Assembly: GCA_036510515.1 (NCBI GenBank)
Contig: DATCDS010000001.1
Location: 1-13,804, forward strand
Length of the DNA stretch: 13,804 nt
Source of the DNA: JALYSX01 sp036510515
Lineage (GTDB): Bacteria; Vulcanimicrobiota; Vulcanimicrobiia; Vulcanimicrobiales; Vulcanimicrobiaceae
Direction: 5' to 3'
The position numbers and the translations under genes were made by a program. Positions 5,275 through 12,679 of the stretch are shown piece by piece; positions within the stretch are counted from its first letter, which is position 1; the number at the start of each line of letters is the position of its first letter. The notes under the pieces are model-generated. The model worked only from the letters and a program-made list of their open reading frames with translations, was not told where the DNA came from and ran no database searches.

Positions 5275-6675
5275 TTACTGCCCGAGGAAGAACCCGCTCA
5301 CCAAACCGTCGGACGAGAGCGTCAGGGTGATCGTCCGCGTGCCGGCGGCAAAGGCCGCGCGCAGGTGGTAGACGGTCGCGCCGCCGTCGCTTGCGTGGTC
5401 GATCACCTCGAGCGTGTTCGGCTGACCGGCCCCCGCAAAGGCTGCCTTGAGGGCTGCCGCCTGCGCGCTGAACGCTGCGAGCGTCTTGGGTGTGTAGAGC
5501 GACGGCGAGAAGTTGCCGCTCTCCAAATCCGTCAAGACGGCACGCACGGTGGCGATCGCGTGGGCTCCGGCCTCGGTCGGCGGTTCGGGCGTCGGCGCGG
5601 GAACCAACGTTTCGAGCGCGGCGCGAACGACGTTCTCGGGAACGCTCCCGACGGTTCCCTGATCGCCGTTGGTTAATACCACGACCGCGATCCCGCGTTG
5701 CGGAAATAGCGCGTTATAGCAGTAGCCGCCCTCGCCCGGCACCCAACCGTTGTGCCAGACCTCCGCCTGCCCGTCCATGCCGCCCGGCACCCAGCCCATC
5801 GCGTAGTTCGTCGGAGAGCCGTCGCTGAGATGGCCCGGCTCAAAGAACGCTTGCATCGACGCCGATTCGAGCACCCGTCCTTCCAATAAGGCGATATCCC
5901 ACAGCGCCAGATCGTGCGCGGTTGAAATCAACCCGCCGGCGCCATAGTACAAATCCAGGCTTACCTGCGGGCGCATGACGGCAAAGGCCGGTCCCGCATA
6001 CGATCCCGCCAGGTTTCCGGCGCGTTGCCCGGCGTAGCCGTACGACGTCTGCGTCATCTTGAGCGGCTCGAAGATGTTGCGCGCGAGGAACGTTTGGTAC
6101 GGCATGCCGGAAACGCGAGCGATCACCCCGGCCAAAGCGGCGTAGTTGCTGTTGCTGTATTCCCACTGCGTTCCCGGAGGGAAGTCCGGACGGTCGGTTG
6201 CCAGGACCGCGAAGATCGCAGACGGGGCGATCGGACCCGCGATCGGCCAATCGTGCTCGCGCGTGGGATAGTTGTGCAGACCGCTGGTTTGATCGAGCAG
6301 CATGCGCAACGTGATCGTCGACGCGTTGGGCAGTTGCGGGAGATACTTGGCGAGCGGGTCGTCCAGCGAGAGCTGCTTGCGCTCGGCCAATAGCAAGATG
6401 CCCGCCGCGGTAAACTGCTTGGTCAGCGACCCGATCGCAAAGCGCGTGCCCGCGTCGACCGGATGCGCGCGCTTGGGATCGACGTAGCCGTGCTGGGCGT
6501 CCAGAACGATCGTTCCGTCGCGAACGACGGCCACCGACGATCCGAGCACCTGTGCCGCTGGGAGCGCGTGCGTCACCACATGCGCCAACGGCGTCGAAGC
6601 GGGACGGGCTCCCTCGTTTGTGATCAACAGCGCTCCTAGAACGATCGGCATGCCGATGCGTACGACTCCGCTCAC
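5275..6675 (-). CDS. Secreted serine hydrolase, class C beta-lactamase/PBP fold
   Basis: A 466-residue member of the beta-lactamase-related serine hydrolase family (esterases, D-amino-acid peptidases, class C-like enzymes). The catalytic set is complete: SLTK (SxxK) with Ser83 and Lys86, YSN at 173-175, and HNG at 308-310 in the position of the KTG triad. Residues about 6-19 are hydrophobic, so an N-terminal signal peptide or anchor is likely. The catalytic domain spans about 35-350. A proline-rich linker (about 356-367) leads to a 95-residue C-terminal domain that looks NTF2-like, as often seen appended to such hydrolases. The GTG start overlaps the repressor stop in GTGA, indicating translational coupling. 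Substrate cannot be told: class C beta-lactamases proper are shorter and usually carry KTG, so a peptidase or esterase role is at least as likely as drug hydrolysis. Confidence 0.9.
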   Translation of the reverse strand: MSGVVRIGMPIVLGALLITNEGARPASTPLAHVVTHALPAAQVLGSSVAVVRDGTIVLDAQHGYVDPKRAHPVDAGTRFAIGSLTKQFTAAGILLLAERKQLSLDDPLAKYLPQLPNASTITLRMLLDQTSGLHNYPTREHDWPIAGPIAPSAIFAVLATDRPDFPPGTQWEYSNSNYAALAGVIARVSGMPYQTFLARNIFEPLKMTQTSYGYAGQRAGNLAGSYAGPAFAVMRPQVSLDLYYGAGGLISTAHDLALWDIALLEGRVLESASMQAFFEPGHLSDGSPTNYAMGWVPGGMDGQAEVWHNGWVPGEGGYCYNALFPQRGIAVVVLTNGDQGTVGSVPENVVRAALETLVPAPTPEPPTEAGAHAIATVRAVLTDLESGNFSPSLYTPKTLAAFSAQAAALKAAFAGAGQPNTLEVIDHASDGGATVYHLRAAFAAGTRTITLTLSSDGLVSGFFLGQ

Positions 6676-7049
6676 GAGATAAACCTCCGCAACTCGTCGC
6701 CGATTTCACGATGCGAAAACCCGCGATTCCCCAGCGATTCCACAAACCGTTCGACGGCGTCGCGCAGTGTACTCGCGCGCGCCCTCCGGCTGGCTGCCGG
6801 AATCGGTCCGGCAACGAGCGTTCCGCGTCGGCCGTCGCCGATCAGCAATCCGTCTTCTTGCAGCTGGGCATACGCCCGTGCCACGGTGTTGGGCGCCACG
6901 CCCAAATCGCCGGCCAACTGTCGAACCGTCGGCAGCGAAGCGCCGATCTGCACGTCACCGCGCTGGATCGCCCCGCGCAGCTGTTCGGCAATCTGCTGAT
7001 ACGGCGGCACGGTCAGGTCCGCATCGACCCGAATCAGCGGAACGCTCAC
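6672..7049 (-). CDS. GntR-family transcriptional repressor, YtrA type
   Basis: A 125-residue protein with the GntR winged helix-turn-helix at about 14-80: PPYQQIAEQLRGAIQRGDVQ, LPTVRQLAGDLGVAPNTVAR and a wing ending in GRRGTLVAG. Only about 45 residues follow, enough for a short helical dimerisation segment and too short for a FadR or HutC ligand domain. That layout defines the YtrA subgroup, whose members usually repress their own operon, which typically encodes membrane proteins. The start is GTG at 7049, 6 nt after the stop of the upstream membrane protein, with GGAAG inside that gene's end. The stop overlaps the hydrolase start. Two matching 22-bp palindromes before the first gene of the operon are the obvious candidate targets. 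Confidence 0.93.
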   Translation of the reverse strand: MSVPLIRVDADLTVPPYQQIAEQLRGAIQRGDVQIGASLPTVRQLAGDLGVAPNTVARAYAQLQEDGLLIGDGRRGTLVAGPIPAASRRARASTLRDAVERFVESLGNRGFSHREIGDELRRFIS

Positions 7050-7055
7050 GGTCGC

Positions 7056-7847
7056 TCAGCTTCCATGGATGGCGGCGAGGTCGTCGGGTTTGGGCGGTGC
7101 GTTCACGGCGCGGAAGACCCAGACCATTTGAATGACGAACATCACCCAAACCAAACCGAAGGCGGCGATGACGGTGAGGGTCGGCGAATTGTCCTGTGAG
7201 ATGCCGAGCAGGACCATAACGGGCGCACCGCTCATCGTCACGGCCATCGACGCACGATTGAGACGAATGCGCTGATCGACGAATTGCTCGACGGGCAGGT
7301 CGTCACCCAGCAACCGCGCGGGCGCGTAGGTTAAGCGCCACCCCACAAACGTCGAGACGATGCCCGCGACGCACACGGCGACGGCGGAGAGACGATACGC
7401 GGGCTCTCCGACCAGTGCAAGCGCGCAGAGCGACTGCACGCTCACGACCGCAAAGATGTAGCGGGGCACGACGCTCGCAGCGTCGCGCGCTTGGAGGAGG
7501 GCAACGCGTTTGGGCAGAGCACGCAAGGCATAGCTGGAGACGATCAATGCCGTCACGGAGAGCGCGAGCACGAAAAACGCATACGGAAGCAGGGGCGGGA
7601 CGGGCGCGAACTCCAGCGCCGCGCACAGCAGCGCGATGAGCCCGACGAGCCGCGTGTAGGGAACCAAGGATTGCTCGGCCGACTCGCGCGCATCGACGGC
7701 CTTAAGCAAACGTCCGCGCGTCGCTTCGTCAACGCGAATTCGGGCGAAGGCGGCGCGCATCGAGGTGAAGGACGAGCCGAAAAGCAACGCGACGACCCCG
7801 ACGAGTGCCAGGACGTCGGCGATCCAAAGATGGGTGTATGCGTTCAT
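7056..7847 (-). CDS. Multi-pass membrane protein of unknown function
   Basis: A 263-residue protein not recognised as a named family. Hydrophobic segments at about 8-26, 66-80, 86-106, 128-146, 152-170, 200-216 and 223-246 suggest six or seven membrane spans, with a charged cytoplasmic-looking stretch at 30-60 and a hydrophilic loop near 171-198. There is no ATP-binding or catalytic motif. ATG 7847 is chosen because the hydrophobic N-terminus begins there, it stands 9 nt from the predicted -10, and upstream the open frame is antisense to a pilin-like gene. It is the first gene of the operon with the YtrA-type repressor and the serine hydrolase. YtrA operons usually encode ABC transporters; no ATPase is present here, so this protein may be an export partner, a sensor or a target of the repressor circuit. 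Confidence 0.8.
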   Translation of the reverse strand: MNAYTHLWIADVLALVGVVALLFGSSFTSMRAAFARIRVDEATRGRLLKAVDARESAEQSLVPYTRLVGLIALLCAALEFAPVPPLLPYAFFVLALSVTALIVSSYALRALPKRVALLQARDAASVVPRYIFAVVSVQSLCALALVGEPAYRLSAVAVCVAGIVSTFVGWRLTYAPARLLGDDLPVEQFVDQRIRLNRASMAVTMSGAPVMVLLGISQDNSPTLTVIAAFGLVWVMFVIQMVWVFRAVNAPPKPDDLAAIHGS

Positions 7848-7868
7848 TGTATTAAGAGCATAATACAA
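7847..7868. promoter_or_regulatory. Palindromic operator 1, over the -10 and start codon
   Basis: Perfect 8-bp half-sites TTGTATTA and TAATACAA are separated by 6 bp. The site covers the -10 hexamer and reaches the first base of the membrane-protein ATG. It shares half-site sequence, total length and helical phase with the site at 7877-7898. It is probably bound by the YtrA-type repressor encoded in the operon (inference). Confidence 0.75.
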
Positions 7869-7885
7869 ACGATCCTTTGTGTCAA
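7857..7885 (-). promoter_or_regulatory. Promoter of the membrane protein/gntR/hydrolase operon
   Basis: Minus-strand -35 TTGACA (7885-7880, perfect), 17-bp spacer, -10 TATGCT (7862-7857, four of six). Transcription would begin near 7850, only about 3 nt before the ATG, so the transcript is predicted to be leaderless. Both hexamers fall inside the palindromes, as expected for a repressible promoter. Confidence 0.7.
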
Positions 7886-7898
7886 TGGCTTGATACAA
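7877..7898. promoter_or_regulatory. Palindromic operator 2, over the -35
   Basis: TTGTGTCAA (7877-7885) and TTGATACAA (7890-7898) are 9-bp half-sites around a 4-bp centre with a single mismatched pair. The site contains the -35 TTGACA of the minus-strand promoter. Its centre is 30 bp from that of the first palindrome, about three helical turns. It lies 38 bp before the divergent pilin-like gene and might affect that gene too. Confidence 0.7.
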
Positions 7899-7935
7899 AG
7901 CCCTTTCGATCGGACGGGCGGGTACTGACGGCGGC

Positions 7936-8379
7936 ATGGGGATGGGAGACGAGCGCGGATCTTCTTTGGCCGAGGCGATCGTCGCGGTCGCGATCGTCTG
8001 CCTTGCGGTGGGCGCCGCGGTGACCGTGGCGATTCCGGCGTTGCACCGGCTGGTACCGGATGCCGAGTCGACGGCGCTCGCGCACGCGGCACAGAACGAG
8101 CTGGCCGCCGCGATCGACATCACGAAGTATGACGGTTCGACGCTCGTCCCGAACGTCGTTACGACGACCGTTCCGCTGTCGGGTGCGTCGGCCCTGACCG
8201 CCACGCTGACGCTCGCGGTATCGCCCGACGGGGACGCGCGGGATATCGAGGTGACCGCCGCCGCCGCCGATGGGAGCGCGAGCGCGCATGTGGACGCAAC
8301 GATCGCGGCACGCGCTCCGCAGCCAGGCTCCACGATCGCGCCCGGGATCGCCGTCGCCGCGCCGACCGGCGCGCCGTAG
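7936..8379 (+). CDS. Type IV pilin-like (pseudopilin) protein
   Basis: A 147-residue protein with a class III (prepilin) signal: short hydrophilic leader MGMGDERG, then SSLAEAIVAVAIVCLAVGAA. Cleavage is expected between Gly8 and Ser9, leaving Glu at mature position 5, the hallmark residue for pilin assembly, followed by about 20 hydrophobic residues. The mature first residue is Ser rather than the usual Phe. The rest is a small Ala/Thr/Val-rich domain without recognised family features. ATG 7936 and ATG 7942 are both possible starts. It is divergent from the repressor operon across 88 nt and no clear promoter of its own was found. Its stop directly abuts the next ATG. No pilus ATPase, platform protein or prepilin peptidase is nearby, so those must be supplied from elsewhere. 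Confidence 0.8.
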   Translation: MGMGDERGSSLAEAIVAVAIVCLAVGAAVTVAIPALHRLVPDAESTALAHAAQNELAAAIDITKYDGSTLVPNVVTTTVPLSGASALTATLTLAVSPDGDARDIEVTAAAADGSASAHVDATIAARAPQPGSTIAPGIAVAAPTGAP

Positions 8380-9072
8380 ATGCTGCTGCGAGCCCTGGTC
8401 GTCGTCGCCTTGGTATCGGTGCTTGCCGCGACACTCTTACACGCGTGCGCCACGCTCGCGCGCGCTCGCGTACACCGCATCGCACTTGCGGCCGCCGAGC
8501 GTACCTTCGCGCTCGACTTAGCGACGATTCAACGCTCCCTGACGACCGCGATCCGCGATGGAGCCGATCCGCGCGCGGTCCCGATCGCGCCCTCACCGCT
8601 GCCGCCGGCCTGCGCGCTGACGCACGACTCGGGTTGCTCGCTGTGGGCATCGAGCCGCATCGCGGCCACGACCGCCGTGCCGATTGGCGAGGGAGTCGAA
8701 ACGACGGCGCCGTGCCGACCGCGATGCGCGGACAACCTGCAAGGGAACGACGCGGTCGCCGAAGGACGCATCGGGGTTGCGATCGACGCGACCGTCGCGG
8801 GAGCGTCGGGCGAGGTCTTCGCACGGCGCCGGCGCTTCGCGCTGTTTCGAACCCTGCGCGTGCCTCCGTACGCCGCGTTGATCGGGACGCGCGATGCGAC
8901 CGATGAGTCGATCGCGCGCGGGGGCAGCACCGGCGACGACGCCGGTCTTCCGGCGACGGTCGTCGACGTCCGCTACGTCGACGCGACGACCGGCGCGACG
9001 ATCGACGCTAACGCCTGGCAGTCGCGCGGATGGAACGACGGCGGCGCGTCCGCCGCCGGCTGGGATCCGTAG
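8380..9072 (+). CDS. Secreted or membrane-anchored protein, probable pilin-module partner
   Basis: A 230-residue protein not recognised as a named family. It starts MLLRALVVVALVSVLAATLL, a single N-terminal membrane segment, followed by an alpha-helical-looking stretch (about 28-60) as in PilX-like or minor-pilin proteins, although no Gly/Glu prepilin signature is present. Four cysteines (78, 86, 112, 116) would lie outside the cytoplasm and could form two disulfides; Cys23 is in the hydrophobic segment. The C-terminus is Gly/Asp/Trp-rich (DANAWQSRGWNDGG). The ATG follows the previous TAG with no gap, so the pair is surely co-translated. A minor pilin or a secreted partner of the upstream pseudopilin is the likeliest role, by context only. 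Confidence 0.7.
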   Translation: MLLRALVVVALVSVLAATLLHACATLARARVHRIALAAAERTFALDLATIQRSLTTAIRDGADPRAVPIAPSPLPPACALTHDSGCSLWASSRIAATTAVPIGEGVETTAPCRPRCADNLQGNDAVAEGRIGVAIDATVAGASGEVFARRRRFALFRTLRVPPYAALIGTRDATDESIARGGSTGDDAGLPATVVDVRYVDATTGATIDANAWQSRGWNDGGASAAGWDP

Positions 9073-9107
9073 GCCCTTCCCACCGGGGCGCGAACCCTCG
9101 CTCGGCC

Positions 9108-10025
9108 GTGTCGCGTCCGCTAGTTTTCTTGGCCCTGCTCTACGTCGTCACGTGTTGGGGTCTCAACACCGACTTGGTCAAGATCGCGATCGCGTCGCTC
9201 GATCCGCTCGCGTTTATCTCCTTGCGCTTCCTGGTCATGCCGCCGCTGGCGCTACTGTTGGTGTGGTTGGCGGGCGAACGTCTACACGTCGAGCGGCGCG
9301 ATCTGCCGCTTCTCGTCCTCTGTGCGGCCTGCGGTTACGGACTCTATCAGTACTGCTGGGTCGTCGGCTTGGCCAATACGACGGCCTTCGCATCGGCGCT
9401 GCTGGGAAGTCTCGCGCCCATGTTCACCTTGGCGATCGTCGCGATCGCCGGACACGAGATCGTCCGCGGCGGTCGTTGGGTCGGCGCGGCCATCGCCTTA
9501 ATCGGCGTTGCGATCTTCGAGGGCGCTTTCTCGGGGTTCGTGACCTTTCGTCTCGGCGACGCGCTCGCACTGCTCGGCGCGGTCATCTTCGCGGTATACA
9601 ACGTGGTTTCGGCGCGCCTGCTGGACCGCTACTCGCCCCTAGCGTTGCTCGCGATCACGATGTGCATCGGCGCCGTCATGATCGTGCCCAGCGGAATTCC
9701 GGCGATCCTTCACACGAATTTCGCGCGCGTTCCCTGGCACGTGTGGGCGATCTTCTCCTACTCGGTGCTCTTTCCGATCATGCTCACCTATCCCGTGTGG
9801 AGCTGGGGAATGACCAGGATCGGCGCGGCCCGCGTCTCGCTTTTTTCCTACCTCGTGCCGGTGATCGCCGGTGCGCTCTCGATCCCGCTGCTGGGCGCGC
9901 ACATCTTCGGCCACGAGTTGGTGGGAGCGGCGGTCTGCATCATCGGCATGATCGTCGCGAGCATCCTCGGCCGTTTTTCGCTGGCCGAGTGGTGGAGTTC
10001 TCGCACGCTGGGCGTCGAACGCTAG
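9108..10025 (+). CDS. EamA/DMT-family transporter
   Basis: A 305-residue polytopic protein of the drug/metabolite transporter superfamily, with two EamA repeats (about residues 7-130 and 145-280) and about ten membrane spans. Typical features are the opening VFLALLYVVTCWGLN, the ALLGSLAPMFTLAIVAIAGH segment closing the first repeat, and SLFSYLVPVIAGALSIPLLG in the second. Such proteins export or import small metabolites such as amino acids; the substrate cannot be read here. GTG 9108 is preferred: it gives the family-like N-terminus, while the upstream ATG 9030 would add an arginine-rich stretch overlapping the preceding gene by 43 nt. Four nt separate it from the DUF3311 gene. The Shine-Dalgarno signal is weak. 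Confidence 0.88.
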   Translation: MSRPLVFLALLYVVTCWGLNTDLVKIAIASLDPLAFISLRFLVMPPLALLLVWLAGERLHVERRDLPLLVLCAACGYGLYQYCWVVGLANTTAFASALLGSLAPMFTLAIVAIAGHEIVRGGRWVGAAIALIGVAIFEGAFSGFVTFRLGDALALLGAVIFAVYNVVSARLLDRYSPLALLAITMCIGAVMIVPSGIPAILHTNFARVPWHVWAIFSYSVLFPIMLTYPVWSWGMTRIGAARVSLFSYLVPVIAGALSIPLLGAHIFGHELVGAAVCIIGMIVASILGRFSLAEWWSSRTLGVER

Positions 10026-10029
10026 CGCG

Positions 10030-10230
10030 ATGTACACCCGCCGCCGCCATTGGTACTGGCTCTTGCTCGCGCCGTTTATCGCGACGTTGTGGCCGCCTTT
10101 CTACAACCGCATCGATCCCCAGCTCTTCGGACTTCCGTTTTTTTATTGGTATCAACTGCTGTGGGTGATCCTCACCTCCATGCTGCTCGGTTTGGTTTTC
10201 TTGGTTACGCGGGCACACCGCGATGTCTAG
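10030..10230 (+). CDS. DUF3311 small membrane protein, symporter partner
   Basis: A 66-residue protein with two hydrophobic segments (about 8-22 and 38-59) around the DUF3311 signature PPFYNRIDPQLFGLPFFYWY. Members of this family are almost always encoded directly before an SSS-family symporter, as here, and are thought to be a small subunit or accessory of the transporter. Its stop overlaps the symporter start by 8 nt (ATGTCTAG), which points to coupled translation and a fixed ratio. ATG 10030 is the only sensible start. Confidence 0.88.
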   Translation: MYTRRRHWYWLLLAPFIATLWPPFYNRIDPQLFGLPFFYWYQLLWVILTSMLLGLVFLVTRAHRDV

Positions 10231-11737
10231 CGGCGCGATCGTCTTCTTGGTGCTGGTCGGAGCGGTGACGGTCATGGGCTTTGCTGCAGCAGGCTGGGGC
10301 CGCGCGAACCTCGCGTCGTTCGAAGAATGGGCACTGGGCGGCCGGCACTTCGGAACGCTGGTCACCTGGTTCTTGATGGGCGGCGATCTCTACACGGCCT
10401 ACACCTTTATCGCCGTGCCGGCACTGGTCTATGGCGCCGGCGCGATCGGATTCTTCGCCGTTCCGTACGCGACGATCGCGTATCCGATCGTCTTCATCGT
10501 CCTGGCGCGCTTTTGGGTCGTGGCCAAGAAGCGCGGCTACATCACGACCGCCGACTTCGTCCGCGATCGCTATGGCGATCGGAGCCTCGAACTCGCGGTC
10601 GCCGTCACCGGCGTGCTTGCGGCGATGCCCTACATCGCGCTGCAACTCGTCGGCATGAAAACGGTCTTCGTGCAGTTGGGCGGCATCTTTGCCGCGCACG
10701 ACAGCATCGTGGCTTTGGTCGTCTCGTTCGTCCTACTGGGCGCTTATACGTACAACAGCGGACTGCGCGCCCCCGCGCTCATCGCGTTCGTCAAGGACGG
10801 CCTGATCTATCTGACCGTGATCGCCGCGATCGTCGTGATACCCGCCAAGTTGGGCGGTTGGGCGCACATCTTCCACACGGTCGCCCCGGTGCTGGCCGCA
10901 CGCCCCAAGCCCAGCTCGATCGTGCTCGCGCCGTCGGGTTATTTCGCGTACGCGTCGATGGCGTTTGCCTCGGCACTCTCGCTGTTCATCTATCCGCACT
11001 CGATTACCAGCCTGCTGGCCGCCAAAAGCAAGCTGGTGATTCAGCGCAACGCGGCACTGCTGCCCGCATACTCGCTCGTGCTTGGATTGCTCGCGCTCTT
11101 GGGTTACTGCGCGATCGCGGCGGGCATCGGCGGCAAGGACACCAGCGCCATCGTCCCGCAACTGTTCGCGCACTTCTTCCCGGATTGGTTTGCCGGCGTA
11201 GCGTACGCCGCGATCGTCATCGGCGCGCTGGTTCCTGCGGCCATCATGGCGATCGGCGCAGCCAATCTGTTTGCCAGCAATATTTTCAAGCAGTTCTCTC
11301 CCAATCGCCCGCAGGGCGAAACACGCATTGCGAAACTCCTTTGCTTAGCGATGTGCGTCTTCGCGCTGATTTTCGTAGCGTTCGTGAAGGTCGCGTACGC
11401 CATCGACTTCCAGTTGCTGGGCGGCTCGTGGATGCTGCAGGTCTTCCCGGCGCTAATCTTCGGACTCTATACGGGCTGGTTCCGGCCCAAGGCCCTGCTG
11501 ATCGGATGGTTCTGCGGAATGGCGACCGCAACGGCGATGAGCCTTTCGACCGTCGCGCAAACGGGAACGATCGTCACGGCCTTCCCGCTGCACATCCTGG
11601 GAACCACGCTAGTCGGCTTCGTCGCGTTCTATGCGCTGCTGATCAACGTTGCGGTCGCCGCCGCGCTCACGTGGCTTTTCGGGGCCGCGCGGATCGACCG
11701 CAGCGTCGATTCGACGACCGCCGCAGACTACACGTAA
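10223..11737 (+). CDS. Sodium:solute symporter (SSS family), monocarboxylate MctP-like
   Basis: A 504-residue inner-membrane transporter with about 13 membrane spans. The segment ALGGRHFGTLVTWFLMGGDL followed by YTAYTFIAVP (37-66) and GYITTADFVRDRYGDR (105-120) are typical of the SSS subgroup that includes rhizobial MctP, which carries lactate, pyruvate and other monocarboxylates. The partner DUF3311 gene supports that subgroup. A sodium-coupled uptake role is inferred; the exact substrate is open. The start overlaps the DUF3311 gene. It ends 7 nt from the convergent small membrane gene on the other strand, with no room for a separate terminator hairpin. Confidence 0.92.
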   Translation: MSSGAIVFLVLVGAVTVMGFAAAGWGRANLASFEEWALGGRHFGTLVTWFLMGGDLYTAYTFIAVPALVYGAGAIGFFAVPYATIAYPIVFIVLARFWVVAKKRGYITTADFVRDRYGDRSLELAVAVTGVLAAMPYIALQLVGMKTVFVQLGGIFAAHDSIVALVVSFVLLGAYTYNSGLRAPALIAFVKDGLIYLTVIAAIVVIPAKLGGWAHIFHTVAPVLAARPKPSSIVLAPSGYFAYASMAFASALSLFIYPHSITSLLAAKSKLVIQRNAALLPAYSLVLGLLALLGYCAIAAGIGGKDTSAIVPQLFAHFFPDWFAGVAYAAIVIGALVPAAIMAIGAANLFASNIFKQFSPNRPQGETRIAKLLCLAMCVFALIFVAFVKVAYAIDFQLLGGSWMLQVFPALIFGLYTGWFRPKALLIGWFCGMATATAMSLSTVAQTGTIVTAFPLHILGTTLVGFVAFYALLINVAVAAALTWLFGAARIDRSVDSTTAADYT

Positions 11738-11744
11738 TTCAGCG

Positions 11745-12020
11745 CTACGGTTTGGCCCAAAAGATAGCGAACGCGACCACGAAGATCGCTAGTGCGAACT
11801 TGACGCGTGGGCTATCCGAAAGCGGCAGAAACTGCACGCCCAATCCAACGGCAAAACCCAGCGCCACGATCGCGAGGCGTTCGACGGCCGAAAGCGCGGC
11901 CAGCGGCGCCAGGTTGCTCGCGATGATCCCGGCAAAGACGCCGGGAAGCAGGCCGGCAACGTAGGCCTTCCACTCAAACGACGCTCTCGGCGTCCCGTTG
12001 GGCTCCTGCGGATCGTTCAT
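11745..12020 (-). CDS. Small hypothetical membrane protein
   Basis: A 91-residue protein with a hydrophilic start (MNDPQEPNGTPRASFEWK) and three hydrophobic segments at about 19-42, 49-66 and 74-89. It is not recognised as a named family. ATG 12020 is chosen because it overlaps the O-methyltransferase stop in ATGA, which implies coupled translation; longer in-frame forms would run antisense-like through the methyltransferase and gain no plausible residues. Last gene of the three-gene minus-strand unit. Function unknown. Confidence 0.7.
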   Translation of the reverse strand: MNDPQEPNGTPRASFEWKAYVAGLLPGVFAGIIASNLAPLAALSAVERLAIVALGFAVGLGVQFLPLSDSPRVKFALAIFVVAFAIFWAKP

Positions 12021-12679
12021 AGTTTGCGCGCCACCATCAAGCCGTCGCAAACGGCTAGCAACGAGCAGTCGACGCGCTCGTCGCGGCCGATCTTGAAATC
12101 GAGCGCGCGCAGGGCGTTGGTGCTTTCGTCGTGGCAGGCCGGATCGGCGACTTGGCCGCTCCAGAGCATATTGTCGATCAAGATTAAGCCGTTGGCGCGC
12201 ACGAGTTGCAGACACCGCTCGTAGTACGCGTCGTAGTTCGGTTTGTCGGCGTCAATGAAGGCGATGTCGTAGGCCCCAGCTTGATCCGACGCCAGCAGCG
12301 CATCGAGCGTCTGGAGCGCCGGCGCGATCCGCAGATCGATCTTTTCGGCGACGCCAGCGCGCGCCCAATACCGTCGCGCGACGGCGGTGTATTCATCGCT
12401 GATATCGCAGGCCGTCACGCGGCCCTCGTCGGACAGGGCCAGAGCCATCGCCAGCGACGAGTATCCGGTGAAGACGCCGATCTCCAGATAGCGGCGCGCA
12501 CCGATCGCTTGCGCGAGCAAAGCCATGAACTGCCCCTGCTCGGGACCGATCTGCATCCCCGCGTTGGTGCGCAGCGCGGTCTCTTCTCGCAACTCGCGCA
12601 GAATCGCGGGCTCGCGCAGGGTGCTCTCCAACATGAAGGCGTGGACGCGCTCGTCCAACCCGGTGTTCTTGGCCGTCAT
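12017..12679 (-). CDS. SAM-dependent O-methyltransferase, caffeoyl-CoA OMT type
   Basis: A 220-residue class I methyltransferase of the metal-dependent family that includes caffeoyl-CoA, catechol and bacterial small-molecule O-methyltransferases. The SAM site LEIGVFTGYSSLAMAL is at 65-80 and the acidic ribose-binding turn TACDISDEY at about 89-97. Metal ligands fit Asp143 (IDADK) and Asp169-Asn170 (IDNMLW). The insertion GQFMALLAQAIGARRYLEIG before motif I is standard. The usual acceptor is a catechol-like diol; the true substrate is unknown. The start overlaps the stop of the FAD oxidoreductase gene (ATGA) and its own stop overlaps the next start in the same manner, so the oxidoreductase and methyltransferase probably act on one pathway or compound. 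Confidence 0.9.
   Translation of the reverse strand: MTAKNTGLDERVHAFMLESTLREPAILRELREETALRTNAGMQIGPEQGQFMALLAQAIGARRYLEIGVFTGYSSLAMALALSDEGRVTACDISDEYTAVARRYWARAGVAEKIDLRIAPALQTLDALLASDQAGAYDIAFIDADKPNYDAYYERCLQLVRANGLILIDNMLWSGQVADPACHDESTNALRALDFKIGRDERVDCSLLAVCDGLMVARKL

Noticed and set aside
7890..7928. Plus-strand promoter for the pilin-like gene starting from TTGATA at 7890
   Set aside because: No -10 hexamer at suitable distance; the nearest T/A-rich hexamer is 27 bp away.
7848..8480. Upstream extension of the membrane-protein frame to 474 residues
   Set aside because: The extra N-terminal part is antisense to the pilin-like gene, Ala/Arg/Thr low complexity, and lies upstream of the predicted promoter and operators.
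8894..10168. 424-codon plus-strand frame across the DMT transporter
   Set aside because: Arg/Gly-rich shadow; the overlapping frame encodes a clear ten-span EamA protein.
10327..11964. 545-codon plus-strand frame within the symporter gene
   Set aside because: It is a +1-type shadow of the SSS gene, Arg-rich and without hydrophobic segments.
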